Shown here piece after piece: positions 45,870 to 57,286 of a stretch of DNA of 64,000 nucleotides; position 1 is the stretch's first letter; each line of letters opens with the position of its first letter. Source of the DNA: Corylus avellana (Eukaryota > Streptophyta > Magnoliopsida > Fagales > Betulaceae); NCBI RefSeq assembly GCF_901000735.1, contig NC_081545.1, positions 1,222,583 through 1,286,582 of the forward strand, given 5' to 3'. The position numbers were made by a program, and so were the translations under genes. Below the pieces are notes generated by a model. It was not told the DNA's origin. It searched no databases and saw nothing but the letters and a program-made list of their open reading frames with translations.

Positions 45870-47600
45870 AACTCATCGATCAATTATTGTTTCTAATTAG
45901 TTTTCATGGGCAAAAATCAATACTGGGAAGGCCTTATTTTCTCTTTTCATTATCTTTTAGTCTTCTTGCTAGATTTATTTTGCACCGGTAGAGTCTTAAA
46001 AAAGGCAAAGAAGAAGGCCAGGCCTTCCCAGGATTGCTTCCTTTTTTCCCAAACTAATTAGAAACAATAATGGATGAGTTGGTCAATAATGAAGTTAGTT
46101 ACCAATATTATATGCAAAATGAGCTTCAAATATTATCGTTTAGCTTAATTAATGTAAGTCCAAATACAACAGAACTACATATATTCCTAATACAACGTTC
46201 AATAGGAAAATTAGAGTTGATCGAGTCATCAATTAATCAAGTGACTCTTATGAAAATACATACCTAATATGATTATAGTTGACTTATACTAAACCTGCAA
46301 GGGTAAAGCATGGATATTATTCCTAGTTTGAGAATGATCTTAACAAAATTCTTTTCACTTCAGTTCGAAACATACACTTGTGAGCTCTATCCATTCTTCT
46401 CCTCGTTTGAACTAGCACTTGCTCTGTAAATGTTGAAGTCCGAATCAAAGGGCATCATATAACAGTAAAAGCATCTAACATGTACTTTATTAAAATTCTA
46501 TAATTCTCAACTATAGAATGCAAAATAAGCATGGTGCATGAGCCACGAAATCACAAGAATCGGCGAAGGAAAGGAAAAGAAAAGAAATAAAAAGGCAAAG
46601 GAAAAAAAATTATTTTATTTTTTTTCAAGGAAATGGAGCAAGGTTAAGGAAGTATTTCCGTTGCAATCCATTATTTTATTTCCTTAATCAACATAAATAT
46701 GTAATAAAAAGAAAATGTATATGCTTGAGTTTTACATTAACGCTGAACAATTAAAGGGCAACAATATTATGATTTGACGAATAATACTACATACAAGGAG
46801 TAATGTTACAAGTCCTTCTTGCATCCCTCTTGAATTATTCCAAGAATGATGTGGCTGTTAAAATCACCATTGAGCTGTTGATTGATAATTATTGAATTTT
46901 GATCAAAATGTGATTTTAATAGCCACATCATTCTTGGAGAGATTCAAGAGGGACACAAGAAGAACTTCTAGAATTACTTATGTGCAAGTCTCTCTTGTGT
47001 CATTCTTATGTCCCTCCAAATATGATGTGGCTCTTAAAATCACTATTTGGCTTGTGATTCATCATTATTAGATTTGCATCAAATTGTAATTTTAAAAGCC
47101 ACCTCATTTTTTAGTGATACAACAGAGACTTCTAGAATTACTCATGATTTGACGTCAAATGCTCTATTATGCCAAAATCATAATAGGCAATTCTCTGGAG
47201 TAATTATAGAAGTCACTTTTGTGTCACTCCATGAATGAGGTGGCTTTTAAAATTAGAATTTGATCAAAATTCAATAATGATTAATCGCAAGTCCAATGGT
47301 AATTTTAGAAGTCACATCATTTTTGAAGTGACACAAGAATATGTGACACAAGCCAATATATATATATGTTGGAGGCAAAAAAAGTAAAATCAAAGTGTAA
47401 ACTTCAGCTCATTATCTTGCACTAACAAGCATGATGCATGCATGAGTACTCATGAAATCACAAGAATCGGCAAAGGGAAAAAAAAAATAAAAAAAATCAA
47501 GGGAATGAATTAAGGAAGTATTTCTGTTGCAGTCCATTATTTTGTTTCCTTAATCAACATAAGAAATGGATTGGTGGGGGCCTATTCTTTCGGTTTTGTC
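45870..47600 (-). repeat. Scrambled copies of palindrome-arm units and MITEs
   Basis: 45870-46510 parallels the right arm at about 40570-41660, without the CACTA-MITE, and includes a relic of PAH exon 2 (46395-46425). 46530-46690 and 47360-47540 repeat the upstream block of the PAH genes (CATGAAATCACAAGAATCGGC). Between them are three MITEs of one family at 46803-46975, 46985-47140 and 47190-47345. No intact gene. The order suggests several rounds of tandem duplication and deletion. Confidence 0.65.
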
Positions 47601-48620
47601 ATTGCTTTAGCTAAGCAGTAGTGATGCATACCACATAAATATTCTATAAATATCTCACAAAGTTAATGTTTGTAAGGTCTAAATAGCTCTTAAATCTGCC
47701 TTTGTTAAAAAAATAAAAAAATAAAAAAAAATCAATGATTACTAGACCACAACAACATAATGGGATAGTTGTAGGATAAAAATATGATTTATGGCATTAG
47801 TTTAAAGTTTATTAGAAGCTAGCAACATAGATTATTAATTTTTTGATTGAAATGGAGAAGAGCTACTTTATAATCAAAATTTTGTTTTATTGCATATCTA
47901 ATGGTGTATATAGTTCCATATATGTCATTTAAAAATTTTAAATAACGCGGCAACATATACATCATAAGATATGTAATATAATCTTTACCTGAAAAGTTGT
48001 TCCTTTAAAAATAGCAAGACATCTCTCATAAAACTTATTCTTTAAAAGTCGCTTCTATCACTTTCCTGTCTCAAAATTGTTCTTTAAAATATTTTGGAAA
48101 AAATACATTTTACCACCCGAAAGTTGGACCACTTTTTCGGTAGTCTAGTGTTAAAGTCATAGCGCATTAGTCTATATAATAATATTCATTTAGGCCTACC
48201 AATTTCCACTCAACTCTCCTCTCTACTCGAATTCGCACCTATTTAATTTTGGCGTATTTTAAGTGACTTTCCATATCAGTTACTTTAAAAAAGTAAATGT
48301 GTTAGCCACTTAAAACACGTCAGATCTGATATAAAATGAATATGATAAATAAGTGTGAATAGCTGCATTATTAAACGATTTACCCATTGCCATATTTACC
48401 TGTTTGCCGTTGCACTCCATTATTTTATTTTATTTTTTCTTAGGGTGCGTTTGGGATTGCGATTTCGTAAGAATAATTTGCATTTTTAGATTAAGTATTT
48501 AAAAAACACCTAATCTAAAATAGGAAAAAAAAAAATCTGTAATTTCTATAAGCACGCTAAATAGTGCTTATTTTAAAAAGCGTGAATTTAAACTAAAATC
48601 AGAATTTTGCATAACAAATA
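47600..48620. repeat. Diverged copy of palindrome outer-arm DNA
   Basis: 47640-48620 follows the right arm from about 42950 to 44690 with large deletions, for example TCTATAAATATCTCACAAAG (47651) matching 42951. The PAH relic present in the arm at 43804-44330 is missing here. No gene recognised. Confidence 0.6.
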
Positions 48621-49025
48621 TGTTGGGAATAATTTTGCACCGCAAACCCATCAGATTTTGGGCCTCAGGGCTAACAATAGGCCCACAGAGTTAGTAATTA
48701 AATAGAAGAAGATATAATTCGGGTGGGGATCGATCTATTGAGAGAATCTGGGTAAACAACTCCTATTCAAGGTCTTAATTGGAGTAAGAGCCCATGTCCA
48801 ATTCTAACCCTCAAGACTCCCAAATCAACTAAAGTAAGAATAGATCTCAATTATTGCATATTGAGCAGATTGAATTATTGTGCATTGAAGCATAATCTTT
48901 TTCCCGAAAACTAACTTAGGCTTGGAGTTTCCCACGTTTAGTTTCCGGGCATAATCTTTGTATTCGCATCTAAAAGTCCTGTTCACACCATACCAGAAAC
49001 TGTTAGACAGAAAATTGTTTTAACA
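48621..49025. mobile_element. Solo LTR (405 bp) with perfect TSD
   Basis: Begins TGTTGGGAATAATTTTG and ends TTGTTTTAACA, with the 5-bp TSD AAATA at 48616-48620 and 49026-49030. The orthologous position in the right arm (near 44690) is the empty site AACAAATATTTGAT, which confirms the insertion and its boundaries. No PBS or coding sequence inside. Confidence 0.92.
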
Positions 49026-49242
49026 AAATATTTGATAAAAAAGTAGCGATTTCAAAAATGCAATTTTTAAAATCACACTTATTAAAACAACAATCCCAAA
49101 TGAACCATTAATCAACATAAATATGTAATGAGAAGAAAATGTATATGTTTGATTTGTACATTAAATTGGGTATGATTCACGTACAGCTCACTAAAATCAT
49201 TACCTAAAATCAATATTCATTAAAAATACGAAGAGATACATT

Positions 49243-49281
<39 letters not shown>

Positions 49282-49348
49282 GCCATTATTAGTTTCTACG
49301 ACTAATTAATGAATTGCTTGAGAATAGTTTGTCGAAGGAAAATAAGGT

Positions 49349-50020
49349 TTAACACTCTTTGAGTTCCTCTAGCTTTTGCCGAAGGCGTGGTACAATTACA
49401 GGCAAGGCATCTCTTGGATTCTCCTTTAGGACCTCAACAAGCTCAATCCCTTCGTCGCCATATAGTTTCTGAATGCATCTCTAATTCATTGCCCTCAGGT
49501 GCTCTATAATCCGGATTGGATTCTCCGAATTATAACCTCCATTAATCTCATTCAACAGCTTCTCCGCAGCCTCTGTTGCTGAGGTCACCGACGCCAACAA
49601 CATATCCATTTCAAATCTATAGTCTTCATATTCATATCGAACCCTTTTGTCTTTATTTTTTATCCTCCCTCGCGAGGAACAAGTAGTCCCGTCGTTCAAA
49701 TTCTTACACATCTTCAAAGTGTCGTTCAATACGTGATCATCTTCTTGATTTGGTGTCGTCTTTCTATAAGTATAACTGGGAGTAACCCTTTTCACCGCGA
49801 AGATGAAGAACTCATCAAGCAAATCCGGATGCTTCTCAAAAAGAGAGGCAACCTGATCACGAGCGCCCTTCATGTCCAGAAGCCCCTTTCTATACATATT
49901 CACGGCATCCAGGAAGCACTCATAAACACCCTTTTCATGACGGAAGCGCCTGCGCACTTTGTTGACGAAGTCGATGGCTTTCGTGAACCCTCTTGTTAAC
50001 ATGGCATCCATGGCATACAC
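49349..50020 (-). pseudogene. SIN3-like gene: PAH domain plus partial SIN3 corepressor domain
   Basis: The minus strand from the ATG at 50020 gives one PAH domain (TKAIDFVNKVRRRF, FLDAVNMYRKGLLDM, VASLFEKHPDLLDEFFIFAVK). A linker follows that has lost the middle of SIN3, then a stretch like the SIN3 corepressor/HDAC-interacting domain (YEYEDYRFEMDMLLASV, AAEKLLNEINGG, PIRIIEHLRAMN). A TAG at 49481-49483 falls where SIN3 proteins have Leu. Reading through it continues RCIQKLYGDEGIELVEVLKE and VPRLRQKLEEL to a stop at 49349. Upstream, compared with the relic at 45642, one extra base shifts the frame before the ATG. So this is an internally deleted SIN3 copy with one nonsense change and one frameshift. 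A short PAH-only product of 179 residues could still be made. Confidence 0.75.
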
Positions 50021-50097
50021 GAGAGGCGTAGCATTGGGTGGTTGATCCGTCGATATCGATAGATGAGTTTGTTTGTGTGCCCACAGACAATAACGTT

Positions 50098-50521
50098 AGA
50101 ACAGGATCCTCTCCAATCCATAATGAACTGGAGAATATGCAGTTCATGGTCAAGATTTCTTCTCAGAAATCCTATAGTCACAAATGAGATACATATCTCA
50201 TCAATAAAAATAATAATAAAATATTATTTTAAATTAAAAATAAATTAAAAAATAAATTAATAAAAAATAAGAAAAAATAAGGGGGTGGCTGNNNNNNNNN
50301 NNNNNNNNNNNNNNNNNNNNNNNNNNNNNNNNNNNNNNNNNNNNNNNNNNNNNNNNNNNNCTTATTTTTTTTAATTTTTTTTTTATTTAAAATAATATTT
50401 TATTATTATTTTTATTGATGGGATATGTGTCCCATTTGTGGCCATAGGATTTTTGAGAAGAAATCTGGACCATGAACTAGATATTCTCCAGTCCATTATG
50501 GACTGAAGAGGATCCTGTTCC
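50098..50521. mobile_element. Mutator-like MITE with ~190-bp TIRs, gap in the middle
   Basis: Inverted ends GAACAGGATCCTCTCCA (left) and GGAACAGGATCCTCTTC (from the right) pair for about 190 bp up to the AT-rich centre. Flanks AATAACGTT (50089-50097) and AACAACGTT (50522-50530) form a 9-bp TSD with one mismatch. The unoccupied site is seen at 45643-45660 (ACAACAACGTTGGGG). The centre is a 69-N gap (50292-50360), probably caused by the foldback. Confidence 0.85.
50292..50360. other. Assembly gap (69 N)
   Basis: Unlike the other three gaps it is not 100 N, so it may be a sized gap. It lies between the two inverted arms of the MULE-MITE. Confidence 0.95.
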
Positions 50522-50775
50522 AACAACGTTGGGGTGGAGTAGATCGAGTATATATACTAATTAATGGGACTCCTCCATCTTCACGGACACCAAATCTTGG
50601 GATATATAGATTTGAATTCTAATAGGCCTCTTCTTCTTAGTTTAAGTAGTTAGCCGTTAAGCTTCCAAGTCAAGGCAAAATAGGTGGTTTTTAATTTTTT
50701 AATTTTTCTTTTATTAGGGAGAGTAGAAATTTTTATTTACACAGGAGTGCCTTAATAGTGTATAGACTCAGAGAG

Positions 50776-50808
<33 letters not shown>

Positions 50809-50822
50809 TGTGCGCTCAAATA

Positions 50823-51615
50823 ATTAGAAACAATAATGGATGAGTTGGTCAATAATGAAGTTAGTGACGAATCTTATATGCAAAATGAGCTTCAAAGATT
50901 AACGTCTAGCTTAATTAATAGAAGTCCAAATACAACAGAACTACATATATTTGAATGTAGGAAAATTAGGGTTGAGTCATCAATCAAGTGACTCTTATGA
51001 AAATATATACCTAATAGGACTATAGTTAAGACTTATACTAGTTATCGTGTTAGGGTAAATCATGGATATATTATTCCTAGTTTGAAAATGGTCTTAACAA
51101 ATTCTTCTTCACTTTGGTTTGAAATCTACACTTGTGAACTCTATCCATTCATCTCCTCGTCTGAACTGCTAGCTAGTACTTTGCTCTTTTGAAGTCCGAA
51201 TCAAACAACATTATATAACCTTAAAAGCATCTAAGATGTACTTTAGTAAATTCTATAATTCTCAACTACTATGGAATGCAAAATAATTAAGCTTTATAAT
51301 AGAGTAATGTAAATTACTATATGACTTATATATAACTTTATGATACTGACAGTAAAAATCAACTATTGGATCGCACTTGTAAAAAAAAATAATGAACGAT
51401 TGATTTTATCTTTGTCATGTCATTCCAACTGTATGGTAGTCATATATATAGCACTCATATTACAGCGTAGAACCGCGTGTATACATTCTCCTCATGCTTG
51501 GAACGGACTCTTAATTACCACGTTCACCAAGTCAATAGCTTCACTTGATCCCTTATCTGCATCCACGGGTATGTTTATCAACAACGTGGATGATTTCTCT
51601 TATTTTCTACTCTTT
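50823..51615 (-). pseudogene. PAH-domain gene relic
   Basis: 51490-51610 on the minus strand matches the start of the intact gene: AGAAATCATC, then MFINIPVDADKG against MINTPMDQDAYSG, then EAIDLVNVVI against EAKHLMNMVI, then stop. The exon 2 relic lies at about 51140-51180 (CATTCATCTCCTCGTCTGAAC). 50823-51330 parallels arm DNA between. The PAH helices 2-4 are gone. It is the rightmost member of the array. Confidence 0.65.
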
Positions 51616-51619
51616 CAAG

Positions 51620-52380
51620 TAATATTTATTGTGTTTATTTTTTCTATTTCGTTTTGTCTTTAATTTCTTTCCGCATTATCTTTTCTTTCGTGGTATCAGA
51701 TATATAGGCTAACAAAAGTTTTCGATCGTGTGAATTTCAGTTTTATTTTCTTTCTTTTATTCTTTCATGGTTTTGTCTCTCAGTGTACATGATTATTTTC
51801 CAGTAGTGCTCCTTATCTTGTGTGTTCATATCTGCGTTTGCCCCTTTTAGATTTGCCAACCATGCACCACGATTTTCTCTCCTTCCTTAAGACATGCACC
51901 CAATTCAAAATTCAATAATGATCAATCACAAGCCCAACGATGATTTTAACCATTTGATCAAAATTCAATAATGACCAATCACAAGCCCAATGATGATTTT
52001 AATAGCTACATCATTCTTAGTAGGACACAAGTAGGCCACCTAGAATTACTCTATCTGTGTAATTTTAGGTGGGCTACTTGTGTCCTACCAAGAATGATAT
52101 GGCTATTAAAATCACCATTTGATTAAAATTAAATAATGATCAATCACAAGCCCAATGGTGATTTTAATAGCCTCATCATTTTTAGTAGGACACAAATAGA
52201 CCACCTAGAATTACTTTGTCTTTAATAGAACTGGAATCCAAATACACCAAAACAATATTGAAAAGAAGGAACACATTCCATACAAAAAAAAAAAAAAAAA
52301 AAAAAACGTCAATACATATTCATTTCCTTAGAAGACATCTTGCGGCCAAACGATATGATTCAAATGATTCAAAGATTGCG
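51620..52380. other. Intergenic with clustered MITEs
   Basis: No gene. 51905-52215 holds two abutting or nested copies of the TGATCAATCACAAGCCCAA MITE family, arranged head to head around 52040. A long A run lies at 52284-52306. Confidence 0.6.
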
Positions 52381-52387
52381 TAGTACC

Positions 52388-52487
52388 TGAGGTGGGATAG
52401 GAGAATAGTTGAAGTGATTGTAGGAAAGGTCAAGCCTTTGGAGGTGAACAAGGCGGAAAAGGCTACTGATGAAGTTAATAGAGCTTT
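52388..52487 (-). pseudogene. RLP N-terminal relic
   Basis: The minus strand reads SSLFRLVHLQRLDLSYNHF followed by NYSPIPPQV, the segment just after the LRRNT of the RLPs at 33603 and 57212. Both sides are unrelated to RLPs. It is nearest in residues to the truncated spacer gene. Confidence 0.75.
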
Positions 52488-52499
52488 GTTAAACATGAT

Positions 52500-54239
52500 G
52501 ATCAGAGATATGGTCCTGTGAAGACTTGTGATTTTCTTCTTCCAATTAAGTCTTCTTCTCTTGGGTAAATTAACTACGTACAGCTAGGGATTAGATATAT
52601 GGATCCACGCGTCCTGATTAATTATTAATTGGTAGATTTCTTCCAGAAAAGGTACGATTGGCGATTATTCTCCAAAGCATGTCTTGACTATTAAGGAACA
52701 CAACAAAAGCCAAGGAATAGCAATCAGGACAGCGTGAAAGGAAGGCTAGCTCAGCGAGTCCAAAGTCGTCCCCGTAAATCAGGGCAAGTTCCACCATCTT
52801 CAATCTTCAACATCTTGATAGCCATGCCAGCTGCATGATCAACTCAAGGAACAGGAACTCCTTTTTCCACAAGGATCTTCTTGCCAACAACAATCATTTT
52901 TGGGTGGATTTAGATTAATTGTTACAAAATCTAAAGCCATCCATACCACCTCTGTCAAACAAACAAACAAAACATCAGCCAATTAAAAGTACTTCACCAT
53001 CAATAGCGTAAAGCAAATCCAACACACACAAAAAAATAAATAAATAAATTAAAATAAAAATTCCTAAGAAAAACATTCTTGAACCCAAGATTGTGGATAA
53101 AGTCGTGGGTGTGCTTTATGTGATCACAACCATTGTTTAATTTTTTATTTTCCTTTTTATATTTATATTTATAATTTAATTTTTTTAAATGTTTATTTAA
53201 TGTGACGTGTTATCTTCTAATTGAGTATGACGTGACAAAACTTAACGTAAGATAGACGAAATGATCTATTTAATAAGGATTATAATCTTGGGGTTCCTTA
53301 AGGAGCTAGGGATTTGATAAAATAGTAATGCTTCAAGACTTCTGAAACATTTTTCCCCAAAAAAACTTAAAAGCCCTATAAGCTGTGACTCAATTTCATT
53401 ATATCAACTACTTCACTTTGTTATTTGTTCTTGATGTAAGCAAAAAGGAAACTTATTTTACAACGAATTGAAGTTGCTGTCTTTAGTTACTAAAGCCAAA
53501 TCCCCACCGCACCTAAACCTTCTTTTAATAAAGATTAATGTTAAGCGTACAAAATCTTTTACAAAATAAATTATTGTAAAGTGATTTGATACAATATAAT
53601 TGAGAATAAGATTAATCAAAATTTTAATAAATTCAATCGTATTGTGCCACATCACCTTGTAAGAGTTTTTTTTTTTTTTTTTAATATTTTGTAAGTATAG
53701 CATTTCTCTTTAATAAAGCCTAAACCACCGTTTAGAACCCCAACTTTTGGGTTTGAATCGTAATGTTGCAACTACGACCATGCTTCCAGGTCATGGTAGT
53801 TAATTTTGTGTGCTGGATAGGGGACTCATTCAGCTATATATCCAAACGCCGCCAAAGCTTGCGCTTGATTAATTTTGCAGTATTCTCTCCTATTATTGCA
53901 AAAATTGCATCTCATATCTACATAAAGGATATGAAGAACTTTGTTTTCTCACAAGTTCAACTAATCGAAAATGATCATACTGAATAATACGATAAGTAAT
54001 GAACTGTAGTACAACAACAACAACAAGAAAATATATATTAAAGATCCACCACCAAAGCATTTTACATACAACATTAATTTAATGTCACACTAAACCAAAA
54101 TACAACAAAACAACAATGAAGAAAGGAAGGAACAAATTACACAGAAAAAAAAAAAAAAAAAAAACGATTAAAAGTAGAAAACACAAGTACAATAATAAAA
54201 ACATTGCTTTGATAAGGTATCATATTCAAACTATTTTAT
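52500..54239. other. Intergenic, one MITE, no recognised gene
   Basis: 53523-53708 is a diverged foldback MITE of the 26527 family (GTTAAGCGTACAAAATCTTTTAC / TTTTGTAAGTATAGC). The 61-codon ORF on the minus strand at 52803-52618 and the adjoining IVVGKKILVEKGVPV-like stretch (about 52930-52840) look like broken coding DNA, but I cannot name the family. Confidence 0.5.
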
Positions 54240-57212
54240 TTAATTTCTGCGTCTTCTCCCACTCAATGGCCTTATTCTAAAGGTCTTCATTAGCCAGTCA
54301 TGTTTCCTTGCAAACACAATGGGTCCAATTATTATTCCAACAGCAAATCCAAATCCATATCCAATCACAACTATTTTCCAACCAAATTCAAATGATGATC
54401 TAGACTCTTGGCTTGCTTCAAAGATTGAATGTTGAAAAGGAGCATTATCAGAATTCCCACATTTCTTTGTCAATGGTTTCCCACACAATCCTGGATTAGC
54501 TTCAAATGAATTGTTCTCAAATGTATCAAATTGTTTCCCTTGTGGTACAGGTCCCGTGAGATTATTATAAGAAACATTGAAGACTTCTAGGAAAGTAAGT
54601 TGTGTTAGTTGATGCGGAATCTCCCCTGACAATTTGTTCTGAGAAAGGTCCAATGCTTCCAGCTCTGTAAGGTTTCCTAGAGATGAAGGGATGTGACCCG
54701 TGAGATAGTTATTAGAAAGATTGAGCAACTGAGCTCCCTTTAAATTTCCAATAGATTTTGGAATTTCTCCAAGAAATTTGTTGCTTGAGAAGTCAATGGC
54801 TGTGAACAATTCTTGGACCTTTTCGTAGAACATATTCTTGCCTTTGTTTGTCATCATCATAGAATAAGTATAAGTCCGAGCATTCTCAGAACCCGAAACA
54901 AAAACTTTTTCTATAACGACATATGACGTTTCATGAATATATGTTGACAGTTGCACATTCTCAATTTTTTTGGCCTTCCAATTTTCAAGAAGTCTTAATG
55001 GCAACTTTCCCATAAAATCATTGTTGGAGATGTCAAGGATTCGCATGTCGGGGAACTTAAGATAATTTTGAGGTGTCTCCATTGGACCATTGAAATTGTT
55101 TGACCGTAAAATGAGGACTTCTAAATTTGGAAGATCTCCCAACCAAAATGGAAATCTATCATTGAACTTGTTATCACTAAGATCAAGGACCTTTAGAATC
55201 GTACACTTAGCCAGCGATCTCGGTAAACGCCCTTGGAATTTGTTTTGACTGAAATTTATTATCCTCAAATATTGGCTTCCTCTTATCCAAGTATCTGGAA
55301 TGCTTCCTTGAAATTTGTTCTTTCTCAGATCAAGAACCGAAAGAGAAGCTTCAAAGTTGTCCAAGCATCGTGGAAGTGAACCACTTAAGTTGTTATTAGC
55401 CAAATCAAGGACTATAAGAGAACTCCGATTGCAAAAATATTCTGGCATATTTCCAGTGATTGAGTTGTTGGAAATAAAAAAATGCAAAGTGGAGACTGGT
55501 GGAATCGGAAGTGATCCTTGGAGAAAATTTGACCTGAGATCAAGATATTGTAGAGAAGTCCATGGAAGAAAAATTGGATGTTGACTAAAGCCCGTGAGCA
55601 AGTTGTTGGAAAGATCAAGAAATTTTAGACTTGCAGTACTTGTGTTCCAAATCCATTCTGGGACATGGCCATGAATCTTATTGTTGGACAAGTTTAGGTA
55701 CTCCAATTCATGTTGGTTTCTTAGAAAATTCGGAAACTCGCTCAATTGATTGCCAGAAATAGCCAATGAAGTTAAATTTTTGAGCGTAACAAACTCATCA
55801 AACTCCACAATGCCGGTAAAGTGGTTGTTAGAAAGATCAAGAGATATAAGATTCTTGAGGTTAAAGACTGAGTTTGGAATTTGACCGTGAAGCTTGTTGG
55901 CTGAAAGGTCCAGCCTTGTTAGCCGATTTTCTCCCACGACAGAGGAGGTCAATTGTGTCTCATTCCTAAGCTCGAAACCACTCAAAAGATTATGGCTTAG
56001 ATCAACTAAACTCAATTGTGGCAAATTTACAAGCTCAAAAGGGAATGGACCTGTCAATTGATTGTTGGAAATGTCTAGAGCAGATAGTTGAACAAGGTTT
56101 CCAAGTGAATGCAGAATGTTACCAACAAAAGCGTTTTTGTAAAGATAAAGAAGTCTGAGTTTAGTGAGGTTTCCAATTGAAGTTGGAATATTACCCATGA
56201 GAGCATTTCTTGAAAGAAAAAGAAGATTGAGTTTAGTGAGGTTACCAAGTGAAGGTGGAATATTACCCACGAAAGTGTTATCTGAAAGGTCAAGCAAAGT
56301 GAGTTTAGTGAGGTTACCAAGCGAAGATGGGATGGACCCCGAGAAATTGCAACCTGACAAGATCAATATATTCAAGAAGCCAAGGTTTCCTATGGAAGCA
56401 GGTAGTTCACCTGAGAAATTCGAGCCTCTGAGCTCCAATATCTCAAGCGGACTACTCCATGTAAAGCCAGGCAAATAACCAGTGAGGTCTTTATTTCCAC
56501 CTACATTAAGATACCTTAAATTTGGCAGCTTAAATATACCCATTGGAAATTCCCCTTGCAAACCACAACCATCAAGAGAAAGGAATGTTAAAGAAGACAA
56601 ATTTGCGAAAATATTAGGCACCGTAGAGTTAATGTTCACCCAAGCCAAATCAAGCTTTTGTAGGTGGGTCAAATTTCCAACTAGGCTTCTTAGGCTGTGC
56701 TTTCGGAGTTCCAAATCTCTATTAGACAAATCGAGGGATATCAAGTGCGACAATCGAGAAATTTCAAACGGGATTTGACCAGAAAACTTAGAGGAAGAGA
56801 GATTGAGATCTATTAGTTTTGAAAGATCATGTACCTGGGATGGGATTTGAGAGTCGTTAAAGTCATTGTATGCAAGGTTAAGACTTTGGAGGTGAACAAG
56901 GCGAAAAAGGCTACTGTTGGAGTTGATAGAACCGTAGAGACAACTGCTACTGAGGTCGAGGCCAATTACATGACCTGTGTTCTCATCGCACTCCACCCCA
57001 TCCCATGAGCAGCAATCACTCTTGTCTCCTTCTACTATCCATGACGCAACCTTTTTAGCATTAGGAGCAGATGTGTTGATGATAAAGCTTTCCTTGAACT
57101 GCAACAAGGCAGAGATGTCATCATGATGGCACAGGGGTTTCATAAAAGAAGAAGAATGAGTGAGTAAGAAAACCAAGCATATGAAAATGAAGAGAGAAAA
57201 CGATAAAGCCAT
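54240..57212 (-). CDS. LRR receptor-like protein, Cf-9/RLP12 type, intact
   Basis: A single-exon frame of 990 residues, the usual length for this class. Domains: signal peptide 1-22; LRRNT about 30-85 (DDISALLQFKESF, SDCCSWDGVECDENTGHVIG); about 30 extracellular LRRs of the LxxLxLSxNxLxGxIP type. Four of these, around residues 290-385, are near-identical (SLGNLTKLxLLxLS), which suggests recent LRR duplication. A non-LRR island lies near 740-795 (NWKAKKIENVQ, YSMMMTNKGKNMFYEKV), then four final LRRs and an LRRCT (NPGLCGKPLTKKCG, about 905-920). An acidic spacer precedes a TM helix about 947-968 with GxxxG (GYGFGFAVGIIIG), and a 22-residue basic tail follows (RKHDWLMKTFRIRPLSGRRR). No kinase, so it would signal through partners such as SOBIR1 and BAK1, as known for this family. 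No lesions seen. Ligand unknown; an immune role is probable. Confidence 0.95.
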   Translation of the reverse strand: MALSFSLFIFICLVFLLTHSSSFMKPLCHHDDISALLQFKESFIINTSAPNAKKVASWIVEGDKSDCCSWDGVECDENTGHVIGLDLSSSCLYGSINSNSSLFRLVHLQSLNLAYNDFNDSQIPSQVHDLSKLIDLNLSSSKFSGQIPFEISRLSHLISLDLSNRDLELRKHSLRSLVGNLTHLQKLDLAWVNINSTVPNIFANLSSLTFLSLDGCGLQGEFPMGIFKLPNLRYLNVGGNKDLTGYLPGFTWSSPLEILELRGSNFSGELPASIGNLGFLNILILSGCNFSGSIPSSLGNLTKLTLLDLSDNTFVGNIPPSLGNLTKLNLLFLSRNALMGNIPTSIGNLTKLRLLYLYKNAFVGNILHSLGNLVQLSALDISNNQLTGPFPFELVNLPQLSLVDLSHNLLSGFELRNETQLTSSVVGENRLTRLDLSANKLHGQIPNSVFNLKNLISLDLSNNHFTGIVEFDEFVTLKNLTSLAISGNQLSEFPNFLRNQHELEYLNLSNNKIHGHVPEWIWNTSTASLKFLDLSNNLLTGFSQHPIFLPWTSLQYLDLRSNFLQGSLPIPPVSTLHFFISNNSITGNMPEYFCNRSSLIVLDLANNNLSGSLPRCLDNFEASLSVLDLRKNKFQGSIPDTWIRGSQYLRIINFSQNKFQGRLPRSLAKCTILKVLDLSDNKFNDRFPFWLGDLPNLEVLILRSNNFNGPMETPQNYLKFPDMRILDISNNDFMGKLPLRLLENWKAKKIENVQLSTYIHETSYVVIEKVFVSGSENARTYTYSMMMTNKGKNMFYEKVQELFTAIDFSSNKFLGEIPKSIGNLKGAQLLNLSNNYLTGHIPSSLGNLTELEALDLSQNKLSGEIPHQLTQLTFLEVFNVSYNNLTGPVPQGKQFDTFENNSFEANPGLCGKPLTKKCGNSDNAPFQHSIFEASQESRSSFEFGWKIVVIGYGFGFAVGIIIGPIVFARKHDWLMKTFRIRPLSGRRRRN

Positions 57213-57286
57213 GATGTTGAACTAGTATTGTTTTGTGTTTGGCACTCTTAGATATGGTTTGAAGTGAAGCCAGGAGAGAGCATTAA

